Shown here in pieces: positions 7,831 to 17,103 of a stretch of DNA of 39,776 nucleotides; positions within the stretch are counted from its first letter, which is position 1, and every line of letters begins with the position of its first letter. Below the pieces are notes generated by a model. That model was not told the DNA's origin. It worked only from the letters and a program-made list of their open reading frames with translations, and did no database searches. The translations under genes and the position numbers were made by a program. This DNA is from Lishizhenia sp. (GTDB lineage Bacteria > Bacteroidota > Bacteroidia > Flavobacteriales_D > Crocinitomicaceae): contig SKGS01000236.1 of the NCBI GenBank assembly GCA_007117355.1, forward strand, positions 1 to 39,776, in the 5' to 3' direction.

Positions 7831-8835
7831 CTAATTAGTTTCAATGGACTTATTTTTTCCAATTAGAATTCCTAAATGTAGCTCGTGTGCATTGTTGGTA
7901 ATCACTTGGAAGGGACCAGTACCAAAGTCGTAAGAATATCCAAATCTCAATTTAGAACCGAAATTTAAACCGATTCCAACATTAATGGCATCACCTAAAC
8001 GATACGCAACATTTGCCCAATATTTTCTTTCAAACAAAATACGCGTTCCGATATTCAAGGACATTGGAATGTTTCTTGCCGTTTGTAACAGAAAGTGAGG
8101 CTCTAAAATAAATTCATCAGTCGCTTCATGTTGATACATACCATACCAATAAAAGTGGCGGAAGTGATTATTTTGAGTCATGATTTGGTCGAGCTGCACA
8201 TTGTTCTGCAAAAGTTGGGCGCTTGAAAAACCGAATTGAAAATTTTCTGCATAATAAGCAATTCCCAAATTAATATCAAAAATATTTTGGTTGGCATTTC
8301 TTCCAAAAAAGTTATCGTATTCCGCATCATCTTGGTCAACTAGAATGACTTTCGAGCTATTGATGCCAAAATTTGTCCATCCAGCGCTCAATCCTGCACT
8401 CATCATGTGTGCTCTACTAAAACGTATGTGGTAGGCATAGCTTGCCATTATAGAACTTTTATTAAAAGGGCCAATCCAATCGGATAATATTCTTCCCCCT
8501 ACAACGTGTTTATTTCTTCCGATGGAGTTGGTTGGCATTGCGAAAACAGATTCTCCATTTGGATTAAAATCCTCCAGAACATCTCTCTTTTTATCGCCTA
8601 TATTGATCTCCGAATGACCGGTTATATAAAAAGTCTGAGGTGTACCTTCAACGCCAACCCATTGATTTCGATAACCAACATCCATCTGTATTGTCCTTGT
8701 TAGTCCTCCTAAAGCTGGGTTAATGATGTAAGGGTTTTGATAGTATTGTGAAAAATGAGACTCTTGTTGAGCATGAAGCGGTGCAAAACTCAAAACAACC
8801 AACCAAATAATTAAAAATGTATATAGTGATTTCAT
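7831..8835 (-). CDS. PorP/SprF family type IX secretion outer-membrane protein
   Basis: A 334-residue beta-barrel protein with a signal peptide (about 1-22, ending LHAQ) and the family's opening, QESHFSQYYQNPYIINPALGG. The rest is alternating aromatic beta strands ending in a barrel-type C-terminus. PorP/SprF proteins sit in the outer membrane, and individual paralogues help secrete or anchor the type B (CHU_C) T9SS substrate encoded next to them. Here the gene directly follows such a substrate, 8857-11817, with a 21-base gap. That pairing is the main evidence for its client. The acyltransferase follows 30 bases later, so all three are probably one transcript. Confidence 0.92.
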   Translation of the reverse strand: MKSLYTFLIIWLVVLSFAPLHAQQESHFSQYYQNPYIINPALGGLTRTIQMDVGYRNQWVGVEGTPQTFYITGHSEINIGDKKRDVLEDFNPNGESVFAMPTNSIGRNKHVVGGRILSDWIGPFNKSSIMASYAYHIRFSRAHMMSAGLSAGWTNFGINSSKVILVDQDDAEYDNFFGRNANQNIFDINLGIAYYAENFQFGFSSAQLLQNNVQLDQIMTQNNHFRHFYWYGMYQHEATDEFILEPHFLLQTARNIPMSLNIGTRILFERKYWANVAYRLGDAINVGIGLNFGSKLRFGYSYDFGTGPFQVITNNAHELHLGILIGKNKSIETN

Positions 8836-8856
8836 AATTTCTGACTTTTTATTTGA

Positions 8857-11817
8857 TTACCTTACTATACTAATTGATCCTGAAAGTTCTTCACCAGACC
8901 CATCATTTAATCGAATTCGGTAAAAATATGTACCAAGTGGCATTGGCTCACCGTTGTTGTTTCTAGTGCCATCCCAAGGTCTTTCATACCCGACGGATTC
9001 ATAGACTAAATTTCCCCAACGATTTACTATTTTGACCTCACAAAACGGATATAAATTATGTAGTTGATCCACAACGAACAAATCGTTTTTCCCGTCGTTA
9101 TTTGGTGTAAAAACAGTTGGAATCACTGGACTGTAAGCATTACACACTTCCACTTCAACAATAACGGTGTCTCTAGTTGTTGGACAAAAGCCATGCGATT
9201 GAGAGAATACAATAACATTTGTTCCTCCAGCTAAATTAGAAATGGTGGTAGCGCTAGCCAAAGGTTGCTCAATGTTTCCAGAGCCTTCGCTAATTGCCCA
9301 ACTGCTAAAAGCACCAGGAATGCTAAAACCAGCATCCACAAAAATAGAGTTATCCTCTAAACATAAGGTTGTATCTTCCGTTAAAACAGTACTTTTTGCG
9401 CCGTAATAAACACGCAAGGTATCAGTTGAAACAGGGCAAGTCCCATTAGAAATTTCCCAAAAGATGGTATTCCATCCAGGGTTGAAATTATATGCTTGTG
9501 TTGCAGCAGAATTAGGGTTGACAATGGAGATTTCTTCATCTAAACTGTACCACAGTCCTTGTCCTGCACTAGGAGCACTTGCTGCTATGTTTACAATGGT
9601 GTCATTACACAAAAACTGGTCGCCAACTGTGCTTGCTGGTAAGGGTAAACGATATAAAATTACATTCACGGTATCTGAGCTAACCCCACATGATGGTGAT
9701 GTAACCGTCCAAATAAATTGATTCAATCCATCGGAAAGATTATTTACTCCTGTTTCATTTGCAAACTCGTTGTTCAATGAAGCATTACCCTCACTAATTG
9801 ACCATTCTCCAGTCCCTGTAAAAGGTTCTTGCGCTTGAAGAAAAATACTTGAAGTATCACATATTTCTGTATCAGGGGTTAAAATTACAGCATTTTGAGC
9901 ATTTAAATCTACAGTTATTTGGAAGGAACAAGTGTTTTTGTTTCCAGATGGGTCAATTACTTCAAACATTTGAGTGGTAGTCCCTTCTGGAAAAATATCT
10001 CCTGAACTTAGCCCAGAGTTATCTACTTGGTCAATCGTAAAATCTCCACAGTTGTCATCTCCAATTGGGTTAGGATAAGTTACTAAAGGTTCGCACGTAA
10101 AAATATCTTCGGGACATTGAATTGTAGGGTTAATATTTTCAAACACATTTGCCAAAACAATACAAGAACTTTGGTTGCCATAACTATCCGAAACGGTAAG
10201 CGTTACTTCGGTTATCCCAGGTGTTAAAATGCTTCCAATTGCAGGAGATTGATCAATAGACCATGTGGAGCAATTTTCTCCCACCAAGGCGTTAACGGTT
10301 AAATCGGTAAGTTCCACATCACAGTCCAAACCAAGATTGAAATTTTGTTGAATTGGACAAACAATAACTGGTGCGATGGTGTCAAATTTTTCTAGTACAA
10401 CTGAACAGGTTTTTGTGTTATTAGCTTCATCTGTAACAGAAACTTGGATTTCAGTTACACCGAAAACAGAGGCATCAACAGCGGGGACTTGCTCGTAAAT
10501 TAGATTGTTTGCGGTGCTGCAATTATCAGAGAAAATTACTTCTTGAGATAGGTCAGGAACAAGCGCATCACAGCTTTCATCATAATAAACAGTAACATCG
10601 GCTGGACAATCCAATTCTGGTTTTATAGTGTCAATAACTTCTAAATCAAAATTACAAGATACACTGTTTCCTGAGGCATCTGCTACATTCATTATGACTT
10701 GTATAGAACCACCAACTGTTGTACCTGGACTTGGTGTTTGCGAAATCACCATATCGTTTAAAGAGGTGCAATTATCCGATGCAATTACTAAGGAGGAAAA
10801 GTCTTCCATTTCTGTAACACAATCTGCATCATAGAAAAGTTCTTGTGATGGCGGGCATTCTTGAATTACAGGAGAAATAGTATCCAATACAGTGATTTCA
10901 AATTCACAAGAATTTGATAAAGAAGAAGGGTTTTCTACCATTAAAGTCACAGTGTTTTCTCCTAACACAATGTTTGTTCCAACGTTAGGTGTTTGTGTAA
11001 TGGTCAAGTTGTTTATTGAATAACAATCATCAGAAACGATAGCTTCCTCTGCAAAATCAATTATGGAATAGTTACAATCTTCATCAACATAAAGTGTTTG
11101 ATTTGTTGGGCAACTAATTTCTGGTGCTTCAATAGGCAATTCTTTCAACGAAATATTGTTCACCGCAAAAGAAATATTTTCAGGAGAACCATCGGTTTCA
11201 TTTTCCCATAAAAAGATGATTTGTATATCAGATTGAAAATAGACATCTTGAGGTAATACGGCATTATAAGTTCTCCATTCGGCACCAAATAATTCACAAA
11301 ATTCACTTTGTGTTATTTCAGGAAGTGAATAGAAGTCTTGACCATCAAAAACTGCAACAGTTGCCTTACTCGTTAAGTCATTTCCTCCATGAACATATTC
11401 AAAAGAAAGCTCTAAATTACAGTTGGAACTTAAATCAATTGGAGGACTAGCGATTATTGTGCTAGTAATAGCATCCGGAGAAGTGTTGTAAGTTGCACCT
11501 TCGTAGTTCGACAAAGTAGGGTGGGTTCCTATATGCAATGTTTTTCCATCAAGCGCTGGTGCATTGGAGCAACTATTACTACAATCACCAGGTTGTTGTG
11601 CTGAAGCCTCAGCACCAATATACCAAGTGTTCGGTGAGTTTCCATTATTTCCAATAGCGGAAACCGTCCAAGTTCCGTTTGCAGAAGTATAACCGTCGGC
11701 TTCTATTTCGGGGTCACATCCAGACCCAAAACTTTCAGACCAAATTGTTTGAGCAAAATTTAAATTGAATGCAGAAACGCATAGAAGTGCGAGTAGCAAA
11801 AGTGATATTTTTTGCAT
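8857..11817 (-). CDS. HYR-repeat surface protein with T9SS type B (CHU_C) C-terminal sorting domain
   Basis: A 986-residue secreted adhesin-like protein. A signal peptide (1-23, MQKIS...NLNFAQ) leads to a jelly-roll-like N-terminal domain (about 24-230). Next come five HYR-type immunoglobulin-like repeats (about 233-312, 317-395, 400-479, 484-561, 565-638), most carrying the SDNCS-type cysteine and a D-T-I-x-P linker. Three further Ig/PKD-like repeats (about 639-890) are followed by the gliding-motility C-terminal domain (about 894-986) with VFTPNNDGKND, a NRWGNLVYES core and a GTYFYRI segment. The last domain is the T9SS export signal. The frame is open to an ATG at 11916; I prefer 11817 because it begins a clean signal peptide. 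It is paired with the PorP/SprF gene downstream. Confidence 0.92.
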   Translation of the reverse strand: MQKISLLLLALLCVSAFNLNFAQTIWSESFGSGCDPEIEADGYTSANGTWTVSAIGNNGNSPNTWYIGAEASAQQPGDCSNSCSNAPALDGKTLHIGTHPTLSNYEGATYNTSPDAITSTIIASPPIDLSSNCNLELSFEYVHGGNDLTSKATVAVFDGQDFYSLPEITQSEFCELFGAEWRTYNAVLPQDVYFQSDIQIIFLWENETDGSPENISFAVNNISLKELPIEAPEISCPTNQTLYVDEDCNYSIIDFAEEAIVSDDCYSINNLTITQTPNVGTNIVLGENTVTLMVENPSSLSNSCEFEITVLDTISPVIQECPPSQELFYDADCVTEMEDFSSLVIASDNCTSLNDMVISQTPSPGTTVGGSIQVIMNVADASGNSVSCNFDLEVIDTIKPELDCPADVTVYYDESCDALVPDLSQEVIFSDNCSTANNLIYEQVPAVDASVFGVTEIQVSVTDEANNTKTCSVVLEKFDTIAPVIVCPIQQNFNLGLDCDVELTDLTVNALVGENCSTWSIDQSPAIGSILTPGITEVTLTVSDSYGNQSSCIVLANVFENINPTIQCPEDIFTCEPLVTYPNPIGDDNCGDFTIDQVDNSGLSSGDIFPEGTTTQMFEVIDPSGNKNTCSFQITVDLNAQNAVILTPDTEICDTSSIFLQAQEPFTGTGEWSISEGNASLNNEFANETGVNNLSDGLNQFIWTVTSPSCGVSSDTVNVILYRLPLPASTVGDQFLCNDTIVNIAASAPSAGQGLWYSLDEEISIVNPNSAATQAYNFNPGWNTIFWEISNGTCPVSTDTLRVYYGAKSTVLTEDTTLCLEDNSIFVDAGFSIPGAFSSWAISEGSGNIEQPLASATTISNLAGGTNVIVFSQSHGFCPTTRDTVIVEVEVCNAYSPVIPTVFTPNNDGKNDLFVVDQLHNLYPFCEVKIVNRWGNLVYESVGYERPWDGTRNNNGEPMPLGTYFYRIRLNDGSGEELSGSISIVR

Positions 11818-11993
11818 GTGATGAAGAAATTTAAAATTTTGGTTTTTGAACGAGTTTAAATTATACGCAGATACTTCTAGGGAAGATTTTCTAATTCTGT
11901 ATTTTTTACTGTTCATAACTAATTGTGCACTAATACTAAATTGGCTATTGTTTTGATTTTCTTATTCCTCTACCAATTTTGTAATAATCTGTG

Positions 11994-12001
11994 CGAAGAT
12001 A
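11994..12001 (-). promoter_or_regulatory. Candidate -7 element upstream of the HYR adhesin unit
   Basis: TATCTTCG on the minus strand differs from TAnnTTTG at one fixed position. It lies about 78 bases before the upstream ATG (11916) and about 177 before the preferred start (11817). No clear TTG is present at -33, so support is weak. Confidence 0.28.
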
Positions 12002-12021
12002 CAACATTAAGTAAAATCGAA

Positions 12022-12049
12022 ACAAAAAAAGACACTCATTTGAGTGCCT
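12022..12049 (-). terminator. Intrinsic terminator of the uvrA-LOG unit
   Basis: On the minus strand AGGCACTCA and TGAGTGTCT (complement of 12041-12049 and 12030-12038) form a stem of 8-9 bp with one G-U pair, followed by seven T. It lies about 70 bases past the LOG stop at 12118. Confidence 0.8.
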
Positions 12050-12117
12050 TTAATCAACAATTCAACGTTAATTAGAGGTTTCTAAAGCTTGTTTTTCACC
12101 CCTAAGCTGTTATAAAA

Positions 12118-12795
12118 TTAGAAGTTTGGCGTAAGAGCGTGTGTTTTGAAGAAGTCATCAATAAAAGCGATTGCCTCATCTGATGTATCCACAATTTTGA
12201 AGAAGTTTAAATCTTCTTCAGAAATATTTCCTTCTGCCAACATGGTGTTTTTTACCCAGTCGATTAAACCTTTCCAATAGCTTGAACCAACTAATACGAT
12301 TGGTCTTTTGTTAATTTTCTTGGTTTGAATCAAGGTTAGTGCTTCAAACATTTCATCCATTGTTCCAAAACCACCCGGTACGACAACGAAGCCCTGAGAG
12401 TATTTGACAAAAATTACCTTTCTTACAAAGAAGTAATCAAACTTTAAGTTGGCATCAGGGTCGATATATTGGTTACCACTTTGTTCAAATGGCAGGTCGA
12501 TATTAAGACCAACGGATTTGCCACCGCCGAGTTGAGCACCTTTGTTCCCGGCTTCCATGATTCCCGGACCACCACCAGTTATAACACCGTAGCCACGTTT
12601 TGCCAGTTTTGCAGCAATTTGGACAGATATTTCATAGTATGGATTGTCGGGTTTTGTTCTTGCTGAGCCAAAAATGGAAATACAAGGGCCTATTTTAGCC
12701 ATTGTTTCGTAGCCATTTACGAATTCAGACATTATTTTAAAAATTGCCCAACTGTCATTGGTTTTTATTTCGTACCAATCTTTTCTAACTCTCAT
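12118..12795 (-). CDS. LOG-family nucleotide phosphoribohydrolase-like protein (TIGR00730 type)
   Basis: A 225-residue Rossmann-like protein with both LOG signatures: GGGPGIMEA (74-82) and PGGFGTMDE (140-148), the nucleotide-binding and catalytic loops. Plant and some bacterial LOG proteins hydrolyse N6-modified AMP (cytokinin riboside monophosphate) to the free base; many bacterial members act on AMP-like nucleotides or have unknown substrates. Relative to the common ~190-residue form it has an N-terminal extension of about 30 residues. It follows uvrA with a 2-base gap, so it is co-transcribed with the repair gene; whether the link is functional is unknown. The unit ends in the hairpin at 12022-12049. 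Confidence 0.88.
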   Translation of the reverse strand: MRVRKDWYEIKTNDSWAIFKIMSEFVNGYETMAKIGPCISIFGSARTKPDNPYYEISVQIAAKLAKRGYGVITGGGPGIMEAGNKGAQLGGGKSVGLNIDLPFEQSGNQYIDPDANLKFDYFFVRKVIFVKYSQGFVVVPGGFGTMDEMFEALTLIQTKKINKRPIVLVGSSYWKGLIDWVKNTMLAEGNISEEDLNFFKIVDTSDEAIAFIDDFFKTHALTPNF

Positions 12796-12797
12796 AT

Positions 12798-15605
12798 TTA
12801 TCGATTTAATTCTGTTTTCAAATATTTACCTGTATGTGAATCTTTCTTTTTTACTATTTTTTCTGGTGTGCCTTGGGCAACGATTTTACCACCAGCTTGC
12901 CCCCCTTCAGGACCTATGTCAATAACATAATCCGCAACTTTAACAATGTCTAAATTGTGTTCGATTACTAATACTGTATTTCCCTCCTCCACCAAACGAT
13001 TTAAAACTTCTAATAACATGCGTATATCTTCAAAATGAAGACCTGTTGAAGGTTCATCTAGAATATAGATAGTTTTACCAGTACTTTTTTTAGAAAGTTC
13101 TGTCGCTAATTTTATTCGCTGAGCCTCTCCACCAGAAACAGTTGTGGATGGTTGACCAATTTTGATATAGCCCAATCCAACGGAAACTAAAGTAGTTAAA
13201 ATTCTGTGAATTTTAGGAATAGACTGAAAAAATTGTGCCGCGTCTTCAATAGTCATTTCTAAAACATCGTAAATAGACTTTCCTTTATAGCGAATTTCTA
13301 ACGTTTCACGATTATATCTTTTTCCAGAGCACGTTTCACAAGTAACATAAACATCTGGAAGGAAATTCATTTCAATTACTTTTAATCCGCCACCTTTACA
13401 GGTTTCACATCTACCGCCTTTTACATTAAAGGAGAATCTTCCGGGGTTGTACCCTCTAATTTTTGCCTCTGGAATATTTGCGAACAAAGAACGAATTTCG
13501 TCAAATACTTTGGTATAAGTAGCAGGATTGGAGCGAGGTGTTCTTCCAATTGGACTTTGGTCAATTTCAATGACTTTATCTAAGTGTTCCATACCTTTTA
13601 TGGATTTATAAGGCAATGGTTCTCGCACACCGTTGTAAAAATGTGCATTTAAAATAGGGTAGATGGTTTGGTTTATTAAAGAAGATTTACCGCTACCCGA
13701 AACTCCCGTAATACAGGTAAATGTTCCTAGAGGAATTTTTAAGTTGACATTTTTTAAGTTATGTCCATTTGCTCCAATCAATTCTAAAAAGTTTCCATTC
13801 CCTTTTCGACGTTTTGCGGGGATTTCAATTTTTTTCTCGTCATTGAGGTATTGAGCGGAAAGAGAGTTTGATGACTTTAACTCGTTTATAGCACAAGCAT
13901 TAATGATTTCTCCACCGTGAAGTCCTGCTCCAGGTCCAATATCTACAATAAAGTCCGCTGCTTCAATCATTTCACGGTCATGCTCCACAACAATTACAGA
14001 GTTTCCAGAATTTCTTAATTTTTTTAAAGAATTGATTAAACGTGTATTATCTCGTTGGTGTAAACCAATACTTGGCTCGTCTAGTACATAAAGAACGTTC
14101 ATCAGCTCAGACCCAATTTGCGTTGCTAATCGAATGCGTTGTGCTTCGCCACCCGATAATGTTTTAGCCGAACGATTGAGCGTAAGATAATCTAAACCAA
14201 CGGATAAGATGAAAGAAATACGGTCGTTAATTTCTTTAAGAATTTCTTTAGCAATGACTTTTTGATTGGTACTCAAATGGTTTTCAACAGATAGAAAAAA
14301 ATCGCTCAATTCGCTTATGTCCATTTGAGCAAGTTCACCAATGTTTTTGCCTCCAATCTTAAAATAAAGTGCCTCTTTTTTCAGGCGTGAACCTTCGCAA
14401 TCAGGGCATTGTTTTTTATTCATAAAACTCTGTGCCCATCGTTGTATTGCGGCGGAGTTGGTGTTTTCAAAATGTCGTTGTATAAAGTCAATTATTCCTT
14501 CAAATGCAGGTACATTTTTTCCTTTGGAATTACGAGTTTCTTCTCGTCCATAAAGGATGTCATTGATTAAATTATCGGGAATATCTTTTAAAGGAGTAGA
14601 AAGTTTATACCCTTCGTCGTCTAAAAAGCTTTCAAGTTTATTAAAAATCCAATTGTTTTTATATTTCCCTAATGGTGCAAGTCCTCCTTTTTTTATGGAA
14701 AGCTTATCATCTGGGATTAATTTGTTTCTATCAATTATGGAAATTTCTCCCAAGCCATTACATGTGCTGCATGCACCATAAGGAGAGTTAAAGGAAAATA
14801 AATTTGGTTCAGGTTCAGGATAACTTATTCCAGAAGTTGGACACATAAGTAAACGACTGAAATGGCGAACTTTGTTATTATCCACATCCAGAATCATCAT
14901 GGATTTATTCCCGTGTTTCATAGAATTTTGAACACCGTTTTTTAGTCGAGTAGCGTCTTTTTTTTGTACTATTATTCTATCGATTACTAATTCAATATCA
15001 TGAATTTTATAACGATCCAAACGCATTCCCGGTGTTATATCTCGAACTTCACCATCCACTCTAACTTTTGTGAAGCCTTTTTTGGTGAGCTGTTCGAAAA
15101 GTTCTCTATAATGTCCTTTTCTTCCTTTAATGATTGGAGCCAGTAAAATCACCTTTCGATTTTCGAAATCTTTTGAGATAAGTTGAACAATTTGGTCGTC
15201 TGAATATTTAACCATTGCTTCTCCAGAAACATACGAATAGGCAGTTCCAACTCTTGCAAAAAGAAGTCGCATAAAATCATATACTTCTGTAATTGTTCCT
15301 ACTGTCGATCTTGGATTTTTGGATACAGTTTTTTGCTCTATGGATATAACGGGACTCAATCCTTCGATTTTATCAACATCAGGTCTTTCCATTCCCGAAA
15401 GAAATTGCCGCGCATAAGCACTAAACGTTTCAATGTATCGACGTTGACCTTCAGCAAAAATTGTATCAAAAGCAAGCGATGACTTTCCACTACCACTTAA
15501 TCCAGTGAAAACAACTAATTGATTTCTTGGAATTTTGAGGTTGATATTTTTCAAGTTATGTTCTCGAGCACCAAAAATTTCAATAAAATTATCCATATCC
15601 ATCAA
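12798..15605 (-). CDS. uvrA: Excinuclease ABC subunit A
   Basis: The damage-sensing ATPase of nucleotide excision repair; it dimerises, loads UvrB and leaves. The 935-residue length is typical. It has two ABC modules. The first has Walker A GLSGSGKSS at 35-43, interrupted by a zinc module (CPTSG near 253, CSTC near 279) and CPDC near 403, with signature LSGGEAQR near 482. The second has Walker A GVSGSGKSS near 638, a CxxC zinc finger pair around 731 and 755, and signature SGGEAQR near 823. The frame has Met at residues 1, 2 and 4; all are possible starts. It heads a unit with the LOG gene. A weak TTG-N16-TACTTTTA element lies about 34 bases upstream (15639-15665). Confidence 0.98.
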   Translation of the reverse strand: MMDMDNFIEIFGAREHNLKNINLKIPRNQLVVFTGLSGSGKSSLAFDTIFAEGQRRYIETFSAYARQFLSGMERPDVDKIEGLSPVISIEQKTVSKNPRSTVGTITEVYDFMRLLFARVGTAYSYVSGEAMVKYSDDQIVQLISKDFENRKVILLAPIIKGRKGHYRELFEQLTKKGFTKVRVDGEVRDITPGMRLDRYKIHDIELVIDRIIVQKKDATRLKNGVQNSMKHGNKSMMILDVDNNKVRHFSRLLMCPTSGISYPEPEPNLFSFNSPYGACSTCNGLGEISIIDRNKLIPDDKLSIKKGGLAPLGKYKNNWIFNKLESFLDDEGYKLSTPLKDIPDNLINDILYGREETRNSKGKNVPAFEGIIDFIQRHFENTNSAAIQRWAQSFMNKKQCPDCEGSRLKKEALYFKIGGKNIGELAQMDISELSDFFLSVENHLSTNQKVIAKEILKEINDRISFILSVGLDYLTLNRSAKTLSGGEAQRIRLATQIGSELMNVLYVLDEPSIGLHQRDNTRLINSLKKLRNSGNSVIVVEHDREMIEAADFIVDIGPGAGLHGGEIINACAINELKSSNSLSAQYLNDEKKIEIPAKRRKGNGNFLELIGANGHNLKNVNLKIPLGTFTCITGVSGSGKSSLINQTIYPILNAHFYNGVREPLPYKSIKGMEHLDKVIEIDQSPIGRTPRSNPATYTKVFDEIRSLFANIPEAKIRGYNPGRFSFNVKGGRCETCKGGGLKVIEMNFLPDVYVTCETCSGKRYNRETLEIRYKGKSIYDVLEMTIEDAAQFFQSIPKIHRILTTLVSVGLGYIKIGQPSTTVSGGEAQRIKLATELSKKSTGKTIYILDEPSTGLHFEDIRMLLEVLNRLVEEGNTVLVIEHNLDIVKVADYVIDIGPEGGQAGGKIVAQGTPEKIVKKKDSHTGKYLKTELNR

Positions 15606-15715
15606 AAAGTATTTGTTCGCTGCTGTAATTTAGCGATGTAAAAGTAAAACAAACTGAGTTAACAACGCTTTATATTACAGCTTGTTCAAAAAGTTTTTTG
15701 TAAAAAGAATTTATT

Positions 15716-15748
15716 AAAACAAAAAACCCACTGGATTTTCCAATGGGT
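15716..15748 (-). terminator. Intrinsic terminator of the ExbB/ExbD operon
   Basis: On the minus strand ACCCATTGGA and TCCAGTGGGT (complement of 15739-15748 and 15726-15735) form a 9-10 bp stem with one G-U pair, followed by TTTTTTGTTTT. It begins 22 bases past the stop at 15771. Confidence 0.88.
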
Positions 15749-15770
15749 CTTTAGTTCTTTGAACAATTAA

Positions 15771-16292
15771 TTATTGAACTCTAATATTGTAAGATTTTAC
15801 ATTTCCTTTTTCGGAAGCGGCATAACCAATAGAGTTAAAGTTTATTTTTTCAAGTATTTCACGTGCTTCAAAAATGATTCCCATTGGAACATTTTCATCA
15901 GCTTTAAAACATGTTATTATTTTTTCTTTTGGAGCAGTAAGTTCAGCTGGTTTACTTGCGAACTTTTCTTGTTTCCATTTTCCGATGTATTTAATTCCAT
16001 CTTTGTGAAGAATACCATCGTATTGAACGGCAACCCCTTTTTCAAAGTATTGCGCATCGCTTAACTTGATTGGTGGACCTAAATAAACAAAATCCACCTC
16101 ACTTCTTTGCTTAAAAGGAGTTAAATCTGTAAGTCCAATACCTGATGCTGGTTGTATTTTTACCAAAGGGTCTATCTCCTTGGTTGTGGTTGCAACCATG
16201 AAGAAGAACAAAAGCATAAATACAATATCTGGAAGCGAGGAAGTATTAATTCCAGGTGCCTTTTTACCATCTTTTTTTCCAAACTTTGACAT
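15771..16292 (-). CDS. ExbD/TolR-like proton-channel protein, second copy in operon
   Basis: A 173-residue protein with the ExbD layout: a short basic cytoplasmic N-terminus (GKKDGKK), one transmembrane helix carrying the essential proton-site aspartate in SSLPDIVFMLLFFFM (Asp22), and a periplasmic domain. The family forms a stator with ExbB-type pentamers and passes proton motive force to the outer membrane. The periplasmic part contains a long strand-rich insertion (about 45-115) before the conserved end. It ends the four-gene unit, 6 bases after the other ExbD-like gene. Which outer-membrane machine it drives (TonB-type uptake or another) cannot be told from this window, which has no TonB or TonB receptor. 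Confidence 0.9.
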   Translation of the reverse strand: MSKFGKKDGKKAPGINTSSLPDIVFMLLFFFMVATTTKEIDPLVKIQPASGIGLTDLTPFKQRSEVDFVYLGPPIKLSDAQYFEKGVAVQYDGILHKDGIKYIGKWKQEKFASKPAELTAPKEKIITCFKADENVPMGIIFEAREILEKINFNSIGYAASEKGNVKSYNIRVQ

Positions 16293-16298
16293 AATTGC

Positions 16299-17102
16299 TT
16301 ATCGTTTTGGTTTAACTTCAATAATACGTAATGGATATAATAATTTAATCAAATCCATTTTTTCTTCGTATTCTCTCACTTTCGGTGTGTTCTCTAACTC
16401 GTTCTGTTGGAAGTAAGTCCGCATTGCAGAAAAAGAAATTCCAAACAACTCTTTCGATTCTTTATCTCGAAGTTCAGTTACCGCTTTTTCAATTTCCGAT
16501 TGAACAGCGACATAAGCACTATAATCTGTGTCAATGAAAGACTCAAGTCTCACGTGAGCTTGCAGTGCAATTTCAGGCAACTCTAATTTACCACTGTATT
16601 TAGTGTACATATCAATAATGCGAATTTTTTTATTCCATTCATCAATTTCATTATTGGTTTGTTCTATGTACTTTTCAATTCTTGGGTCTTTAGAGATGTC
16701 TTGTTTTTCATAGTTATCTAAACGCGTGTAAGCTTCAGAGAGTTTTTGTTGATACATAGCCTTTGTACCAAATGCGTAATACGGATAGTCTATATTACGA
16801 TTGGTTTTTTTGTCTCTGTTAATCATGTAGAAATGCTTGATTCTACCATTTAAGTCCTCAATATCTTCAGGACGAATAATGGAGTCTCTAGCTTGAATAA
16901 CTTGACGAGAGTTAATCGTTATCTTATAGATATTCTTCTTTTCTACAGGATCAGGATTGAGAACTTCTATTTTTTTCGGAATCAATCGCAGGTAGGCTAC
17001 ATCTTTATCCATAGTTGTTGTAACAAGGAAAAAGATCAATAGCAAGAATGCAATATCTGCCATCGAACCTGCATTAATTTCCGGTGCTTCTCGCTTTGCC
17101 AT
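16299..17102 (-). CDS. ExbD/TolR-like protein with large helical insertion, first copy in operon
   Basis: A 267-residue ExbD-like protein, well above the usual ~130-200. The N-terminus has the conserved transmembrane helix with its aspartate in GSMADIAFLLLIFFLV (Asp16). After about 95 residues comes an insertion of roughly 90 residues (about 95-185) rich in Lys, Glu, Asp, Tyr and Asn, predicted mainly helical. The remainder (185-267) resumes an ExbD-like end with LPEIALQAHVR and YVAVQSEIEKAV. It lies 1 base from the 4-TM protein and 6 bases from the second ExbD, so the two ExbDs are made together and may form a mixed dimer in the ExbB ring; that is inference. Confidence 0.88.
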   Translation of the reverse strand: MAKREAPEINAGSMADIAFLLLIFFLVTTTMDKDVAYLRLIPKKIEVLNPDPVEKKNIYKITINSRQVIQARDSIIRPEDIEDLNGRIKHFYMINRDKKTNRNIDYPYYAFGTKAMYQQKLSEAYTRLDNYEKQDISKDPRIEKYIEQTNNEIDEWNKKIRIIDMYTKYSGKLELPEIALQAHVRLESFIDTDYSAYVAVQSEIEKAVTELRDKESKELFGISFSAMRTYFQQNELENTPKVREYEEKMDLIKLLYPLRIIEVKPKR

Positions 17103-17103
17103 A

